A stretch of DNA of 64,000 nt from a bacterium SCSIO 12643 (GCA_024398135.1 CP073750.1:2666001-2730000), one strand, 5' to 3'. Counted from the stretch's first letter, positions 1 to 9,370 are shown. The notes: generated from the letters alone by a model not told the origin. Program-made: numbers and translations.

Positions 1-244
1 TGCCCGTTCCGAAAGCAAAATAAGCACCACCTTGAGCGGCTCCTTTAAAGTCCATGACAAAATCAAAAGTCTCATCTGAATTATGTCTTTGGGAATACAT
101 GTTGTAGTATACCGAAACTATTGTTAATAGAGACAAATAAGACCAGGTATAACTCCAGTCAATTCCAAGAGATTCCAGTGATAATCTACAGATAAAGGCG
201 ATAAGAATAAACCCTAAAAGTGTATAATGATTACTTTTTGTCAT
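1..244 (-). CDS. Partial membrane protein, 3' part outside window
   Basis: An ATG at 244-242 opens a frame of 81 codons that is still open at the left edge, so the C-terminus is missing. The N-terminus has a short basic start (MTKSNHYT), a hydrophobic stretch at about residues 8-20, a second at about 36-47, then a soluble stretch (SQRHNSDETF) leading into a Gly/Ala-rich segment that looks like the start of another membrane helix. The topology resembles small Bacteroidota DUF4199-type membrane proteins, but that is only a guess from the pattern. No function can be assigned. It diverges from the small gene at 411. Confidence 0.6.
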   Translation of the reverse strand, partial: MTKSNHYTLLGFILIAFICRLSLESLGIDWSYTWSYLSLLTIVSVYYNMYSQRHNSDETFDFVMDFKGAAQGGAYFAFGTG

Positions 245-410
245 GGCGCAATATTAGCGAATTTTGAAAGATTGAGAGTCTTTTTTCTGGTGATATTAGA
301 CTTGCTGTTTTATTGAATCAGATTGACGTATTACCTTTAAAATTAGGGGTATTCCCCTATTGTAATCTTTGACCAAACACTGTTTATTTGTTTTGTAATT
401 CAATCAATGA

Positions 411-602
411 ATGAAACCTGTTATACGAAATATCACATCTAAACAACTTTTTAGCTTTTTGATCCTGGTCATGTTAGCCGGATTTGTGATTCAATACATC
501 AGTTCTGTTATTGAAATCAACAATCAAACTTTGTTTATGGATATCACTCTTGGAGTATTGGCTTTTTTTGCTGGAGTGAAATTTGTGAGTGAACAGTTTT
601 AG
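411..602 (+). CDS. Small two-helix membrane protein, unknown function
   Basis: A 63-residue frame with a basic N-terminus (MKPVIRNITSK), a hydrophobic helix at about residues 13-30, and a second at about 43-58. Its last codons overlap the last codons of the convergent lipoprotein gene by 4 nt. The composition (positive-inside start, two helices, short polar loop) is what a real small membrane protein looks like, but I recognise no family. A spurious frame cannot be excluded because the evidence is only composition and a clean ATG start. Confidence 0.5.
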   Translation: MKPVIRNITSKQLFSFLILVMLAGFVIQYISSVIEINNQTLFMDITLGVLAFFAGVKFVSEQF

Positions 603-1099
603 TACTTATAAACTAATTGTTCTTCCCACCCTGATAGATTTATACGAAGTTCTTTAGTATCCGGAGTTTGCAATGATTTTAAATCAAAACGTAGGTTCTG
701 TGTCACAATTGAACGACAACGGTCGTCATTACCATTGTGATGTAATGTCAATTGAATTTGTTTTCCTATTTCTCCTTCGGAATACGCATTGTTAAATAGC
801 ATTTCAAATTGATGCTCGCGACATCCACCTCCATAGGTCAAAGTCAGCCAAAGTTGCCCATCTTCAATAGTGGCCTTTTGAACCTGATAAGGATCACCAA
901 TATTTTTCATGTCATTGCTTTCGTCAATTTTGATGGGTAACAATGAGGTGATTTTTCTAGGTTCGTCCACGGTGAGTTCCTGATCTTCCTTTGGAGTACT
1001 TTGTGGACCGTCCGCTGTAGTATTATCTATTGTAGACTGCTTTGCTTTGCATCCAACGAAAACTAAAAGGAGCAGAGCGATATATATAGTTTTTTGCAT
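599..1099 (-). CDS. Hypothetical lipoprotein
   Basis: 166 residues. The N-terminus is a type II signal peptide: MQKTIYIALLLLVFVGC with a lipobox ending at Cys17, so the mature protein should be lipid-anchored. A Ser/Thr/Asp/Glu-rich linker (about 18-45) precedes a small globular domain that contains the motif GGGCREHQFEMLF and a second cysteine (DDRCRS); these two cysteines could pair outside the cytoplasm. It lies 11 nt downstream of uvrB on the same strand and may be read through from it. I do not recognise the family; the role is unknown. Confidence 0.75.
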   Translation of the reverse strand: MQKTIYIALLLLVFVGCKAKQSTIDNTTADGPQSTPKEDQELTVDEPRKITSLLPIKIDESNDMKNIGDPYQVQKATIEDGQLWLTLTYGGGCREHQFEMLFNNAYSEGEIGKQIQLTLHHNGNDDRCRSIVTQNLRFDLKSLQTPDTKELRINLSGWEEQLVYKY

Positions 1100-1110
1100 G
1101 GTTTCAGATT

Positions 1111-3138
1111 TTAAGAATTCATATCATTAAGAAGTTCCTGATATTGCTTCATCTCATCACGAAGTCTGGCTGCTTCGATAAAATCAAGTGCTTTAGAAGC
1201 TTTAAGCATTTTACTTTTTGTGGTAGCAATCGCTTTCTCTAACTGGGAATGTGTCATGTATTTTACCACCGGATCAGCCGCCACGGAAACATTTTCATTT
1301 TCTACATAAGCATCTGATGTTCCCGGGTTGAAACTAGCTACGGCTGTTTGCCCCATAATAGTTTCTGTAGAACGTTTGATTTGTTTAGGGGTGATGCCGT
1401 GTTTCTCATTATACGCCAATTGTTTTGCACGTCTGTGATTCGTAGTATCAATGGTACGTTGCATAGAACCAGTTATCTTATCTGCGTACATGATTACTTT
1501 ACCATTCACATTACGTGCAGCACGTCCTGCGGTTTGCGTCATAGAGGTTTCGGATCTTAAGAAACCTTCTTTATCTGCATCCAGAATAGCGACTAATCCA
1601 ACCTCTGGCAAATCGAGACCTTCTCTAAGAAGGTTAATTCCAACCAAAACATCAAACTTACCCAATCTTAGATCTCTAAGTATTTCAACACGTTCCAACG
1701 TATCTACTTCAGAATGAATGTAACGGCACTTCACGCCATTTTTGATCAAATATTTAGAGAGTTCCTCACTCATTCTTTTGGTCAATGTAGTCACCAGTAC
1801 ACGTTCATCAATTTCGGCTCTTTGACGAATTTCCTCCAACAGATCATCCACCTGAGTGGCGACCGGACGGATTTCAATGATCGGATCGACTAATCCCGTT
1901 GGGCGAATGACCTGTTCTACAAATACCCCACCTGTTTTTTGTAATTCATAATCCGCGGGTGTCGCACTGACATAGATAGTTTGTCTTTGTATTCCCTCGA
2001 ATTCTTCGAATTTCAATGGACGATTATCCATTGCCGAAGGAAGTCTGAAACCAAATTCTACCAGATTCATTTTCCTGGATCGATCCCCACCATACATGGC
2101 ACGAACTTGAGATACGGTTACATGACTTTCATCAATCATCATTAAATAATCATCCGGAAAGTAATCCAGTAAGCAGAAAGGTCTGGTACCTGGATCACGT
2201 CCGTCAAAATATCTGGAATAATTTTCAATACCGGAACAATAGCCTAGTTCACGAATCATTTCTAAATCATAACTCACACGTTCTTCCAGTCTTTTGGCTT
2301 CCATCGGCATACCATTTTCATTAAAATAGTCCACCTGTTTTTGCATATCCTCCGCAATGGTTACTTGTGCTTTTTGGATGGTATCTTTGGATGTGACAAA
2401 AATGTTGGCCGGGAAGATTCGTACTTCATCAAGAGCTTCAATTTTATCTCCACTAATTGGATTGATGAGATGAATTTCCTCAATTTCATCACCCCAGAAA
2501 ATAATTTTATATCCATAATCGGCATAAGCCGGGAAAATATCCACAGCATCACCAATAACTCTAAAATTACCACGTTCGAAATCGGCAGTTGTTCTGGAAT
2601 ACAAAGCATCCACAAAACGATGCAGGACTTTATTTCGGTTGATCGTTTGACCCACTTTGAGCTCAATAATATTGGCATTAAAATCCTGCGGATTTCCAAT
2701 ACCATAAATACACGAAACAGAAGAGACAATAATGACATCTCTTCGTCCGGAGAGTAGGGCAGACGTGGCCGAAAGTCTTAACTTTTCGATTTCATCATTG
2801 ATCGTCAAATCCTTTTCGATATACGTTCCGGATGTTGGGATATACGCTTCAGGCTGATAGTAATCATAATAAGAAACGAAATACTCCACAGCATTTTCCG
2901 GGAAGAATTGTTTAAACTCTCCATAGAGTTGTGCCGCCAATGTTTTATTGTGACAAAGAACCAATGTAGGGCGTCCTGTTTCCTGAATTACATTGGCCAT
3001 AGTAAATGTTTTACCTGAACCTGTAACTCCTAATAAAACCTGACTTTCTTCGCCATTTTCAATCCCTTCAACCAACTGTGCAATCGCTTCCGGCTGATCT
3101 CCGGTTGGCTTAAAATCCGATGTGAGTTTAAATTCCAA
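1111..3138 (-). CDS. uvrB: Excinuclease ABC subunit B (UvrB)
   Basis: DNA-damage helicase of nucleotide excision repair; it receives DNA from UvrA, opens it and recruits UvrC. The sequence has the UvrB start (EFKLTSDFKPTGDQPEAI), a Walker A GVTGSGKT at about residues 37-44, the Tyr-rich beta-hairpin region (YYDYYQPEAYIP), the IDESHV helicase box, the C-terminal helicase half (LLREGLDLPEVGLV, QTAGRAARN) and a final UVR motif for UvrC contact. I start it at the TTG at 3138-3136 because this aligns with the usual family N-terminus; a GTG at 3189 would add 17 residues not typical of UvrB. Length (675 aa) is normal. A transposase gene lies directly upstream. Confidence 0.97.
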   Translation of the reverse strand: MEFKLTSDFKPTGDQPEAIAQLVEGIENGEESQVLLGVTGSGKTFTMANVIQETGRPTLVLCHNKTLAAQLYGEFKQFFPENAVEYFVSYYDYYQPEAYIPTSGTYIEKDLTINDEIEKLRLSATSALLSGRRDVIIVSSVSCIYGIGNPQDFNANIIELKVGQTINRNKVLHRFVDALYSRTTADFERGNFRVIGDAVDIFPAYADYGYKIIFWGDEIEEIHLINPISGDKIEALDEVRIFPANIFVTSKDTIQKAQVTIAEDMQKQVDYFNENGMPMEAKRLEERVSYDLEMIRELGYCSGIENYSRYFDGRDPGTRPFCLLDYFPDDYLMMIDESHVTVSQVRAMYGGDRSRKMNLVEFGFRLPSAMDNRPLKFEEFEGIQRQTIYVSATPADYELQKTGGVFVEQVIRPTGLVDPIIEIRPVATQVDDLLEEIRQRAEIDERVLVTTLTKRMSEELSKYLIKNGVKCRYIHSEVDTLERVEILRDLRLGKFDVLVGINLLREGLDLPEVGLVAILDADKEGFLRSETSMTQTAGRAARNVNGKVIMYADKITGSMQRTIDTTNHRRAKQLAYNEKHGITPKQIKRSTETIMGQTAVASFNPGTSDAYVENENVSVAADPVVKYMTHSQLEKAIATTKSKMLKASKALDFIEAARLRDEMKQYQELLNDMNS

Positions 3139-3198
3139 TTGATGTGTTTTTGCGCAGGTAAATGTATGGATTTTTACTTGGTTAAACACCTGGTTAAT

Positions 3199-3816
3199 TC
3201 AACCTCTCTGAATTAATTTTAATGCTTTGGTTTTATTGATTAGGGTTCCGTTTCGTTTCCCTGCAAAGTCTTTTGCTGATGAGAATTCCCATTTTTCATC
3301 ATGATTAACTAATCCTGCTTTGGTAGGGTTCGCATGGATATAGTCAAAACAAATTTGAGGGTATTCTGTTTTAACATGAGGGATGTGAATTAAAGTAGAT
3401 CCATTTTCAATATAATATGGTGGAGAGGTAATTATTGAACAATCTAAACAAGAAGCTTTGGTTTTTGCACGAAACAGGGAGCCACTCCAATCATTCTGTT
3501 TATTAATTGCTCTGGTATAAGATCGAAGTAAGATAGCAATAGATTGATTTAAAGTTCTGGTTTTACCCATCAGATGACTGTCAGTCACCTGATGGGTAAA
3601 ACCATTTTCATCAACGACAAGTTCGACATTATTTATGTATACCATTACGTGAAAGTGATTTGACATTAAGCACCAGGCTAAGATATCTGTATATGGTAAA
3701 ATATATGTTTTCAATTTACCTAAGAAGAAATGATAATTTTCTTTTTTGAAAAATATTTTCTGACGATTATTACCATGGTTATAGATATGATACATATGTC
3801 CTTTTTCGAAATGCAT
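3199..3816 (-). CDS. REP-associated tyrosine transposase (Y1/HUH family)
   Basis: A 205-residue IS200/RAYT-like transposase. The HUH metal-binding motif is visible as HFHVMV in the context WCLMSNHFHVMVY (about residues 51-59), and a candidate catalytic tyrosine sits in CFDYIHANPTKAGLV near the C-terminus. The start MHFEKGHMYHIYNHGNNRQ is typical of the family. Such single-copy proteins nick and join single-stranded DNA at extragenic palindromes. Unusually, a 47-nt near-perfect palindrome is inside the coding sequence itself (3558-3604). There are no obvious terminal repeats or target duplications around the gene, so it looks like a resident RAYT rather than a recent insertion. Confidence 0.85.
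   Translation of the reverse strand: MHFEKGHMYHIYNHGNNRQKIFFKKENYHFFLGKLKTYILPYTDILAWCLMSNHFHVMVYINNVELVVDENGFTHQVTDSHLMGKTRTLNQSIAILLRSYTRAINKQNDWSGSLFRAKTKASCLDCSIITSPPYYIENGSTLIHIPHVKTEYPQICFDYIHANPTKAGLVNHDEKWEFSSAKDFAGKRNGTLINKTKALKLIQRG
3558..3604. repeat. Long near-perfect palindrome inside the transposase gene
   Basis: Two 23-nt arms (3558-3580 and 3582-3604) around one central base (3581). Only one pair is mismatched, A3574 against C3588. The arms read GGTTTTACCCATCAG outward and CTGATGGGTAAAACC on the return. The region encodes the segment NGFTHQVTDSHLMGKTRT. The arms are long enough to extrude as a hairpin in single-stranded DNA or to fold in the mRNA. RAYT proteins act on palindromic hairpins, so this may be a substrate or autoregulatory site; that is inference. 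Confidence 0.9.
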
Positions 3817-3904
3817 AGGATTAAGATTAGGTATTAGCTATTAGGATTATAGAAGTATAAAAGTACGATTTTTAATTTGACTTTGATTCGGAAGAAAAGG
3901 ACAC

Positions 3905-3931
3905 AAAAAAAGCGAGGTAGAACCTCGCTTT
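3905..3931 (-). terminator. Rho-independent terminator after yebC
   Basis: Perfect 9-bp stem (3909-3917 and 3923-3931, AAAGCGAGG / CCTCGCTTT) with a 5-nt loop. On the minus strand the stem is followed by a run of seven or more T, directly downstream of the yebC stop. Confidence 0.9.
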
Positions 3932-3955
3932 AAAATATTGTAAATAAGAAATGGT

Positions 3956-4681
3956 TTAACCCATCGTATGATAGACATTCATTACGTCATCATCTTCTTC
4001 CAAACGTTCTAAAAGTTTATCCACTTCTTGTTCTTCTTCTTCACTTAATTTTTTGGTTGTCGTTGGGATGCGCTCATATCCAGATTCAATGATTTCTAGA
4101 GATTTATTTTCCAATTCTCTCTGGATAGAACCAAAGCTTTCGAATGGGCCGTAAATCATGATGGTAGGTTCTTTACCTTCTTCCGCGTCTTCGGCAAATA
4201 ACTCTTCGATTCCGGCATCTATCAATTCAAATTCCAATTCTTCTACATCATGATCAGCTAAAGGAATTTTGAAATGACATTTACGCTCAAACATAAACTC
4301 TACAGAACCTGTAGTCCCTAAATTTCCATTGAATTTGGTGAATGCGGCACGTACATTCGCTACGGTACGGTTGTTATTATCAGTTGCTGCTTCAATCATG
4401 ATGGCGATTCCATGAGGAGCATAACCTTCAAACGTAACCTCCTTATAGTTACTGGTATCTTTATCTTTTGCTTTTTTGATGGCGCGATCTACAATATCCT
4501 TAGGCATATTCGCTGCCTTTGCATTTTGCATGACCGCACGAAGTCTTGCATTTGATTCTGGTTCAGGTCCGCCTTCTTTAATTGCAATTACAATGTCTTT
4601 TCCAATTCGAGAAAACGTTTTCGCCATTTTGGACCAACGTTTCAATTTTCTTGCTTTCCTAAATTCAAATGCTCTTCCCAT
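3956..4681 (-). CDS. yebC: YebC/PmpR-family protein
   Basis: A 241-residue protein of the YebC/TACO1 family, thought to act as a transcription regulator or as a translation factor on difficult peptide stretches, in the cytoplasm. The start MGRAFEFRKARKLKRWSKMAKTFSRIGKDI is the usual one for Bacteroidota members. Further family signs are NARLRAVMQNAKAANMPKDIVDRAIKKA, the central YEGYAPHG-like segment (EVTFEGYAPHGIAIMIEAATDNNNRT) and the acidic C-terminus (LEEDDDVMNVYHTM). It is monocistronic, with its own strong terminator. Confidence 0.96.
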   Translation of the reverse strand: MGRAFEFRKARKLKRWSKMAKTFSRIGKDIVIAIKEGGPEPESNARLRAVMQNAKAANMPKDIVDRAIKKAKDKDTSNYKEVTFEGYAPHGIAIMIEAATDNNNRTVANVRAAFTKFNGNLGTTGSVEFMFERKCHFKIPLADHDVEELEFELIDAGIEELFAEDAEEGKEPTIMIYGPFESFGSIQRELENKSLEIIESGYERIPTTTKKLSEEEEQEVDKLLERLEEDDDVMNVYHTMG

Positions 4682-4753
4682 TCTTTACAAATTTTGTGGG
4701 GCGAATTTAGTGAAAAATATGTTTTGATCTTAGAAGATGTATTCCCAATTTTT

Positions 4754-6427
4754 CTAGAATTGGAAGTATATAAAAGGTTGCATATCGCTGGATACAACTT
4801 GATACAAGATGATTACGACTACAAATGAAATAACTACCTGAACCGGGGTTGAAGCATTTACAAATGCGTTTTTATACCAGGTTTTAAACGATGAGGGTAA
4901 CCAGTGCACGATATAACCAAAAATCATCACCGCAAAGACTTTCCAAAATGCAATCGCTGCATCAGGAATAATCTCAGGAGTGAAATTGTGTTGAATTTGA
5001 TGAATCAACTGTGATGCTTTTTCGAAGGATTCAGAACGGAACCAAATTCGCGTAAATGTGATGAAGTTGAATGTCAGGAAAATGGCCCAGGCACGTTTGT
5101 ACCAGGTGTTTTTACTTTCCCACGGACTGATTTTTCTCCATAGTTTGTACACGACTATCCCGACCCCATTTAGCCCTCCCCAAACCACAAAGTTCCAGCT
5201 GGCACCATGCCACAGACCTCCAATCAACATGGTCAACATGACATTGATATTGGTAATCAACCAGTTCTTAAATACCGGGATAAATCGAGCAAGAAGAATA
5301 GCGATACCCACAGTTAAAATGAGTCCAATAAGTACAAAGATGGAGCCTGAAATCAAACTGATAAAACCAAAGGAAATTCCTAACATAATAAAGGTAAACA
5401 GGGATCCTCCACGATTTCCTCCCATTGGAATATAGAGATAATCTTTTAACCATGTAGATAATGAAATGTGCCAACGTCTCCAGAAGTTTCCTGCACTATC
5501 CGCTTTGTATGGAGAGTTGAAATTGACAGGAAGTCTAAAACCCATTAAGAGTGCAACTCCAATGGCGATATCCGTATAACCTGAAAAATCGGCATATACT
5601 TGAAGCGAATAACCATACAGAGCCATTAATCCTTCAAATCCGGTGTAGCCTAGAGGATTACTGAAAATTCGATCATTGAAGTTTGTAGCAATATAATCTG
5701 CTAAAAATATTTTTTTGATGAGTCCATTTAGAATCCAGAAAACGGCAATTCCAAATTGTTCTCTGGTGAGTTTATATTCTTGATAAAGTTGCGGAATAAA
5801 GTCTGCCGCACGAACAATGGGACCAGCTACCAGCTGCGGGAAGAATGAAACATAAAATCCAAAGTCCAGAATATTTTTAACCGGTTTAACTTCTCCACGA
5901 TAGATATCAATGGAGTAACTCATGGTTTGGAACGTAAAGAATGAGATTCCTACCGGAAGTAAAATGGAATCTGCTCTGAAGTTGCTACCAAAGATCTGAT
6001 TGGTCATGTACGCAAAATGATTGGTCACTTCAAAGTTGGTCCCGAATGCATTATTGATAGAATCTGTAAAGAAATAGGCATATTTGAAATACACCAACAT
6101 GAATAAATTGAGGAATATACTCAGTGCCAACCAACTTTTCTTACGCCAGCCGGAATTATTTTCATGGATTTTAAAACCAATGAAATAATCGGAAATAGTA
6201 GAGAAGAGAAGTATGGAAATAAATGCTTGAGAAGTTGTCCAGTAGAAAAATAAACTCACTGCAAAAAGCCAGGCATTACGAATAGATTTATTTTGATAAA
6301 TCAATGAGAAAACGCCCATCACAATGGCGAAGAATACCCAAAATTCCAAACGCATAAAAACCAGAGGTTGAAGCATGAAAGTGGAGAATTGCTCCCACAA
6401 CTCTGAGATATTCATATTTTCAAGCAT
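4754..6427 (-). CDS. MBOAT-family O-acyltransferase (AlgI-like)
   Basis: 557 residues with about a dozen membrane helices. The family marks are the segment WRRWHISLSTWLKDYLYIPMGG and the catalytic-histidine motif WHGASWNFVVWG at about residue 404. MBOAT proteins of this type pass acyl groups (usually acetyl) across the inner membrane for transfer to extracellular polysaccharide or teichoic-acid-like polymers. The ATG overlaps the stop of the preceding SGNH gene (TAATG), showing translational coupling. With the two upstream SGNH proteins it forms a three-gene unit equivalent to AlgI plus AlgJ/AlgX; the polymer modified here is unknown. Confidence 0.9.
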   Translation of the reverse strand: MLENMNISELWEQFSTFMLQPLVFMRLEFWVFFAIVMGVFSLIYQNKSIRNAWLFAVSLFFYWTTSQAFISILLFSTISDYFIGFKIHENNSGWRKKSWLALSIFLNLFMLVYFKYAYFFTDSINNAFGTNFEVTNHFAYMTNQIFGSNFRADSILLPVGISFFTFQTMSYSIDIYRGEVKPVKNILDFGFYVSFFPQLVAGPIVRAADFIPQLYQEYKLTREQFGIAVFWILNGLIKKIFLADYIATNFNDRIFSNPLGYTGFEGLMALYGYSLQVYADFSGYTDIAIGVALLMGFRLPVNFNSPYKADSAGNFWRRWHISLSTWLKDYLYIPMGGNRGGSLFTFIMLGISFGFISLISGSIFVLIGLILTVGIAILLARFIPVFKNWLITNINVMLTMLIGGLWHGASWNFVVWGGLNGVGIVVYKLWRKISPWESKNTWYKRAWAIFLTFNFITFTRIWFRSESFEKASQLIHQIQHNFTPEIIPDAAIAFWKVFAVMIFGYIVHWLPSSFKTWYKNAFVNASTPVQVVISFVVVIILYQVVSSDMQPFIYFQF

Positions 6428-7764
6428 TAATTTTTTGTTGAGATTGTTGGTGTGTAATATTTATGTGCCAGATGATCTCCATATGCATCTCTAAAAGCGA
6501 TGAAAAGAAGGTCTGCATTCAGATGGTATCCTTTTTTGGTGAAATGGACTTTATCTCTCTGAGCTAAACCTGCGCGTTCCCACAAACGAATTGAATTCAA
6601 ACCACCCATAATCTCAAAAAGATCCCAATAAGCACCATTTGATTCCTTCGCCAGGTTCCACATGGCTTTTTGTACTTTAAAAATATTTTGATTTGGATAT
6701 CTTCTCTTGTAGTAACTGTCGTTATTGGTCATGAATAGGAACTGTACATTTGGATTTACTGCGCGGAACATTGCCATTAAGTCTCGGTAGTTTTGTTCGT
6801 ATTCATCTTGATGGAATTGATCTGTAGGCACGTAGGAATCATTGATCCCAATTCCAAAAATCACCAGATCAGGAACGTTACTTTCCAATTGTGGTTGGAA
6901 ATACTGACATCTTAAGTAAGCCGGAACTGATGCCCCATTGACTCCAATAGCATTGTAAGTAAGTCCGTTGTCATTGTTTTCCAGACGAATGCCTTGCAGA
7001 ACAAAGTATTCTTGCAAACTGTCTGTTTTATGTGTTTCAAATAGTAACGTATCATAAGATTGTGCCAATTCGAAAGTGGTCATCCCAGTAATAGAGTCAG
7101 TATAACTGGTGTCCACCAATATTGAGCTATCCAATCGAATGCTATAAGATTCAGGAGTTGCCAGATGATAGATACGAACTTTGTTGAACCAATAAGTGTC
7201 ATGGTTGTCGTCTACGGTATACAATTTTGTGAAAGTCAACGTATCATGCGTAGTAGCAGTGATCCCTGAAAGTCCCCAGGGACAATGATTCTTTTTTAAA
7301 GCATTTCGACAACCATCCCAATCACCAGTAAAGGTAGCTTTATAGTTCCCTGGGTTATTTGTATGTGCCATACGATATGGAAAGATGAAACCGCGTTCGC
7401 CTTTGATACCATCAGCCATAGAGAATAAATTCTCACGCATTCTTCCGGAAAGCATTCCTGCCTGAACATGCGAACCTCCAATGTGAATGATGTTCAGTTT
7501 ACCTTTTCCGTAGGTGATTAAGGTGTCCAGTTTGTCAAAGAAATCATGAAATCCATTGGTGTCTCCCGGGAATTGAAGTTGATTGATTTCGTCATTGATG
7601 AAGCTATAGCTTTCAATTTCTTCACTTGGGTTTAATCTGGGAGATGGAACAAATGTGGGGTCACGATGTACTTTCCCGGATTGCGTAAATAACACGATCG
7701 TGAAAAGCATTACCGGAACCAGTAATTTAAAAGGGATGTATGGTCTCTTTGATTTACTGTGCAT
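6427..7764 (-). CDS. SGNH/GDSL-type hydrolase, membrane-anchored
   Basis: 445 residues with one N-terminal hydrophobic anchor (about 10-27), so the rest should be periplasmic. The block I motif is IHIGGSHVQAG with the nucleophile candidate Ser98 (GGSH in place of the usual GDS). Block III is FGIGINDSY, and the C-terminal Asp-x-x-His analogue is KVHFTKKGYH. In such operons the SGNH protein transfers or removes the acyl group carried by the MBOAT partner. The start overlaps the end of the next upstream SGNH gene by 11 nt. It is paralogous in fold to that gene but clearly diverged. Confidence 0.85.
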   Translation of the reverse strand: MHSKSKRPYIPFKLLVPVMLFTIVLFTQSGKVHRDPTFVPSPRLNPSEEIESYSFINDEINQLQFPGDTNGFHDFFDKLDTLITYGKGKLNIIHIGGSHVQAGMLSGRMRENLFSMADGIKGERGFIFPYRMAHTNNPGNYKATFTGDWDGCRNALKKNHCPWGLSGITATTHDTLTFTKLYTVDDNHDTYWFNKVRIYHLATPESYSIRLDSSILVDTSYTDSITGMTTFELAQSYDTLLFETHKTDSLQEYFVLQGIRLENNDNGLTYNAIGVNGASVPAYLRCQYFQPQLESNVPDLVIFGIGINDSYVPTDQFHQDEYEQNYRDLMAMFRAVNPNVQFLFMTNNDSYYKRRYPNQNIFKVQKAMWNLAKESNGAYWDLFEIMGGLNSIRLWERAGLAQRDKVHFTKKGYHLNADLLFIAFRDAYGDHLAHKYYTPTISTKN

Positions 7765-9259
7765 TTGTTGTATCTGTTGTAATAATTGTGTCGTTTGTTG
7801 CTTCGTTTGGCGTAGCTGGAGTTTTGGAAAGCGCCCATTGTTCTTTTTCGTACCAGAAAGCTTTCATAAAGAGTTCCGAAACTTTTCTTGTTCCCAAATT
7901 ATTAAAATGGGTATAGTCTTTACCTGCCAGAGGTTTTTCCGCTTCTACCCAACTAATCATAGAATTCTTGCCTCCCATTACTTCGTATAAATCCCAGTAT
8001 CCTGCACCCACTTCAAATGAAACCTTTTGAAGTGCATCACGTACCGATTCCAGATATGGGTATGTTGTGAACTCACCATCAATTTTGGTAGACATATCTG
8101 ATGGCCCGATCACGATGAATGGTATGTTTGGATTCAATGTCATAAGATACTTGATCTGTGACCTAAACCAATTTGCGTACCGAACTGCTTTTTCTTCGGA
8201 TTCAATATATGGAACGGAATTCCCTCCAAACTGAAGAATCATCAATTGAATTGGCTGTGCTGCCATGTATTGACTCAGTTGCGTATGATCCAATCGTTTA
8301 AATAGTGTTCCCGAGCTACCACGTAGGCCGATATTATCTACGGTTACTCCGTAATTACCTTCAAAAGAGAAAGCATAAAATTCAGGGCTGGTCTTGGCCA
8401 AAAACTCAAACTTTAGTTTTTCCGGAGCCTGATCAAAATGCCACTTCATGGTACCAAAACCTTCATTAGCGGCAATAATTTCTGATTTGGTAACGCTGTC
8501 GTTAATAATTGTTTTAGTAATAAATGCCTGTGGATTATGTCCATAAAACAATGTAACATTCGTATACTTTCTGGTATTAAAATAGGTCATTCGAGATGGT
8601 TCGAATTGTACCCAGGCAGTTTGTGTTTCCGTAAGATTAGTATCAGTAGGATAAGTGAACATTCCGAATCCACATAATGGACCATATCTTTTGTGATGAA
8701 TATTGGTGTCAACTTTTCCAAATAAAGTAAAGCGATTCCAGTTTTCAGAATTGGTTTGTTTAATGGATGCGTTTGGTACACCTTCAACGGCCGGGATCAG
8801 CCCGGCTCCAATACCTCCATATGCTTTTTGAAGTTCATTACGAATGATTCCGGTAATACGATCTCCTTCAATTTGGGAATCACCGTAATGCATGATTCGT
8901 ACTTTTCCTTTTTTAGTGTTTTTGGTTTTTTCTAAAGCTTCAAAAAGCGGGAACATGCTTCTTCTATCATTTTCGCTCCATTGAATTCTGGATAGTTCTT
9001 GTCTTCGAATCAAACGGGCACGTTCAATAGAATCTTTAATCGCAGTAGAATCGATTTCGACTTCCAGTTCTTCCAAAAAAGCCTCAACATCTTCGATTTT
9101 TTCTATTGGTTCTACGTTAGCAGTATCCGTTTCGAATGAAGCAAATTTGAGCTTGTAATCATCGTAGATTGCGATTCCGTCTTTAGGGAAAAACCAGGCT
9201 GTGATCAGCGATAACAGACCAACACTTAACAGAAAAAGTAATGTTTGATATGGTTTCAT
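7754..9259 (-). CDS. SGNH/GDSL-type hydrolase, first gene of acylation operon
   Basis: About 501 residues. I use the ATG at 9259 because the longer frame begins at TTG. A single N-terminal membrane helix (about 6-25) is followed by an acidic, coiled-coil-like linker (about 45-90) and then the SGNH domain: RIMHYGDSQIEGDRIT with Ser at about 128, LQFGGNS (block III Asn) and a C-terminal DYTHFNNLGT with the Asp/His pair. All three catalytic blocks are intact, unlike the neighbour, whose block I is GGSH. It is the promoter-proximal gene of the three-gene surface-polymer acylation operon. Confidence 0.85.
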   Translation of the reverse strand: MKPYQTLLFLLSVGLLSLITAWFFPKDGIAIYDDYKLKFASFETDTANVEPIEKIEDVEAFLEELEVEIDSTAIKDSIERARLIRRQELSRIQWSENDRRSMFPLFEALEKTKNTKKGKVRIMHYGDSQIEGDRITGIIRNELQKAYGGIGAGLIPAVEGVPNASIKQTNSENWNRFTLFGKVDTNIHHKRYGPLCGFGMFTYPTDTNLTETQTAWVQFEPSRMTYFNTRKYTNVTLFYGHNPQAFITKTIINDSVTKSEIIAANEGFGTMKWHFDQAPEKLKFEFLAKTSPEFYAFSFEGNYGVTVDNIGLRGSSGTLFKRLDHTQLSQYMAAQPIQLMILQFGGNSVPYIESEEKAVRYANWFRSQIKYLMTLNPNIPFIVIGPSDMSTKIDGEFTTYPYLESVRDALQKVSFEVGAGYWDLYEVMGGKNSMISWVEAEKPLAGKDYTHFNNLGTRKVSELFMKAFWYEKEQWALSKTPATPNEATNDTIITTDTTNAQ

Positions 9260-9370
9260 ACGCAATTAAAACGTTACGGACAAATATGAAAAAAAACTGA
9301 AATGACTGTGCATGTTTGCGAATAAGTTGCTCACACTTATCTATTAATGAAATATCAATCCGGATATTGT

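Noticed and set aside
2341-2757. Plus-strand open frame of 138 codons
   Set aside because: It lies wholly inside uvrB on the opposite strand and has no protein-like pattern; it is a mirror of the coding sequence.
5058-5435. Plus-strand open frame opposite the MBOAT gene
   Set aside because: Antisense to a well-supported membrane protein, with Pro/Ile-rich random composition.
8595-8610. tRNA T-loop-like GGTTCGAAT
   Set aside because: Inside the SGNH gene; no acceptor or anticodon stem can be drawn around it.
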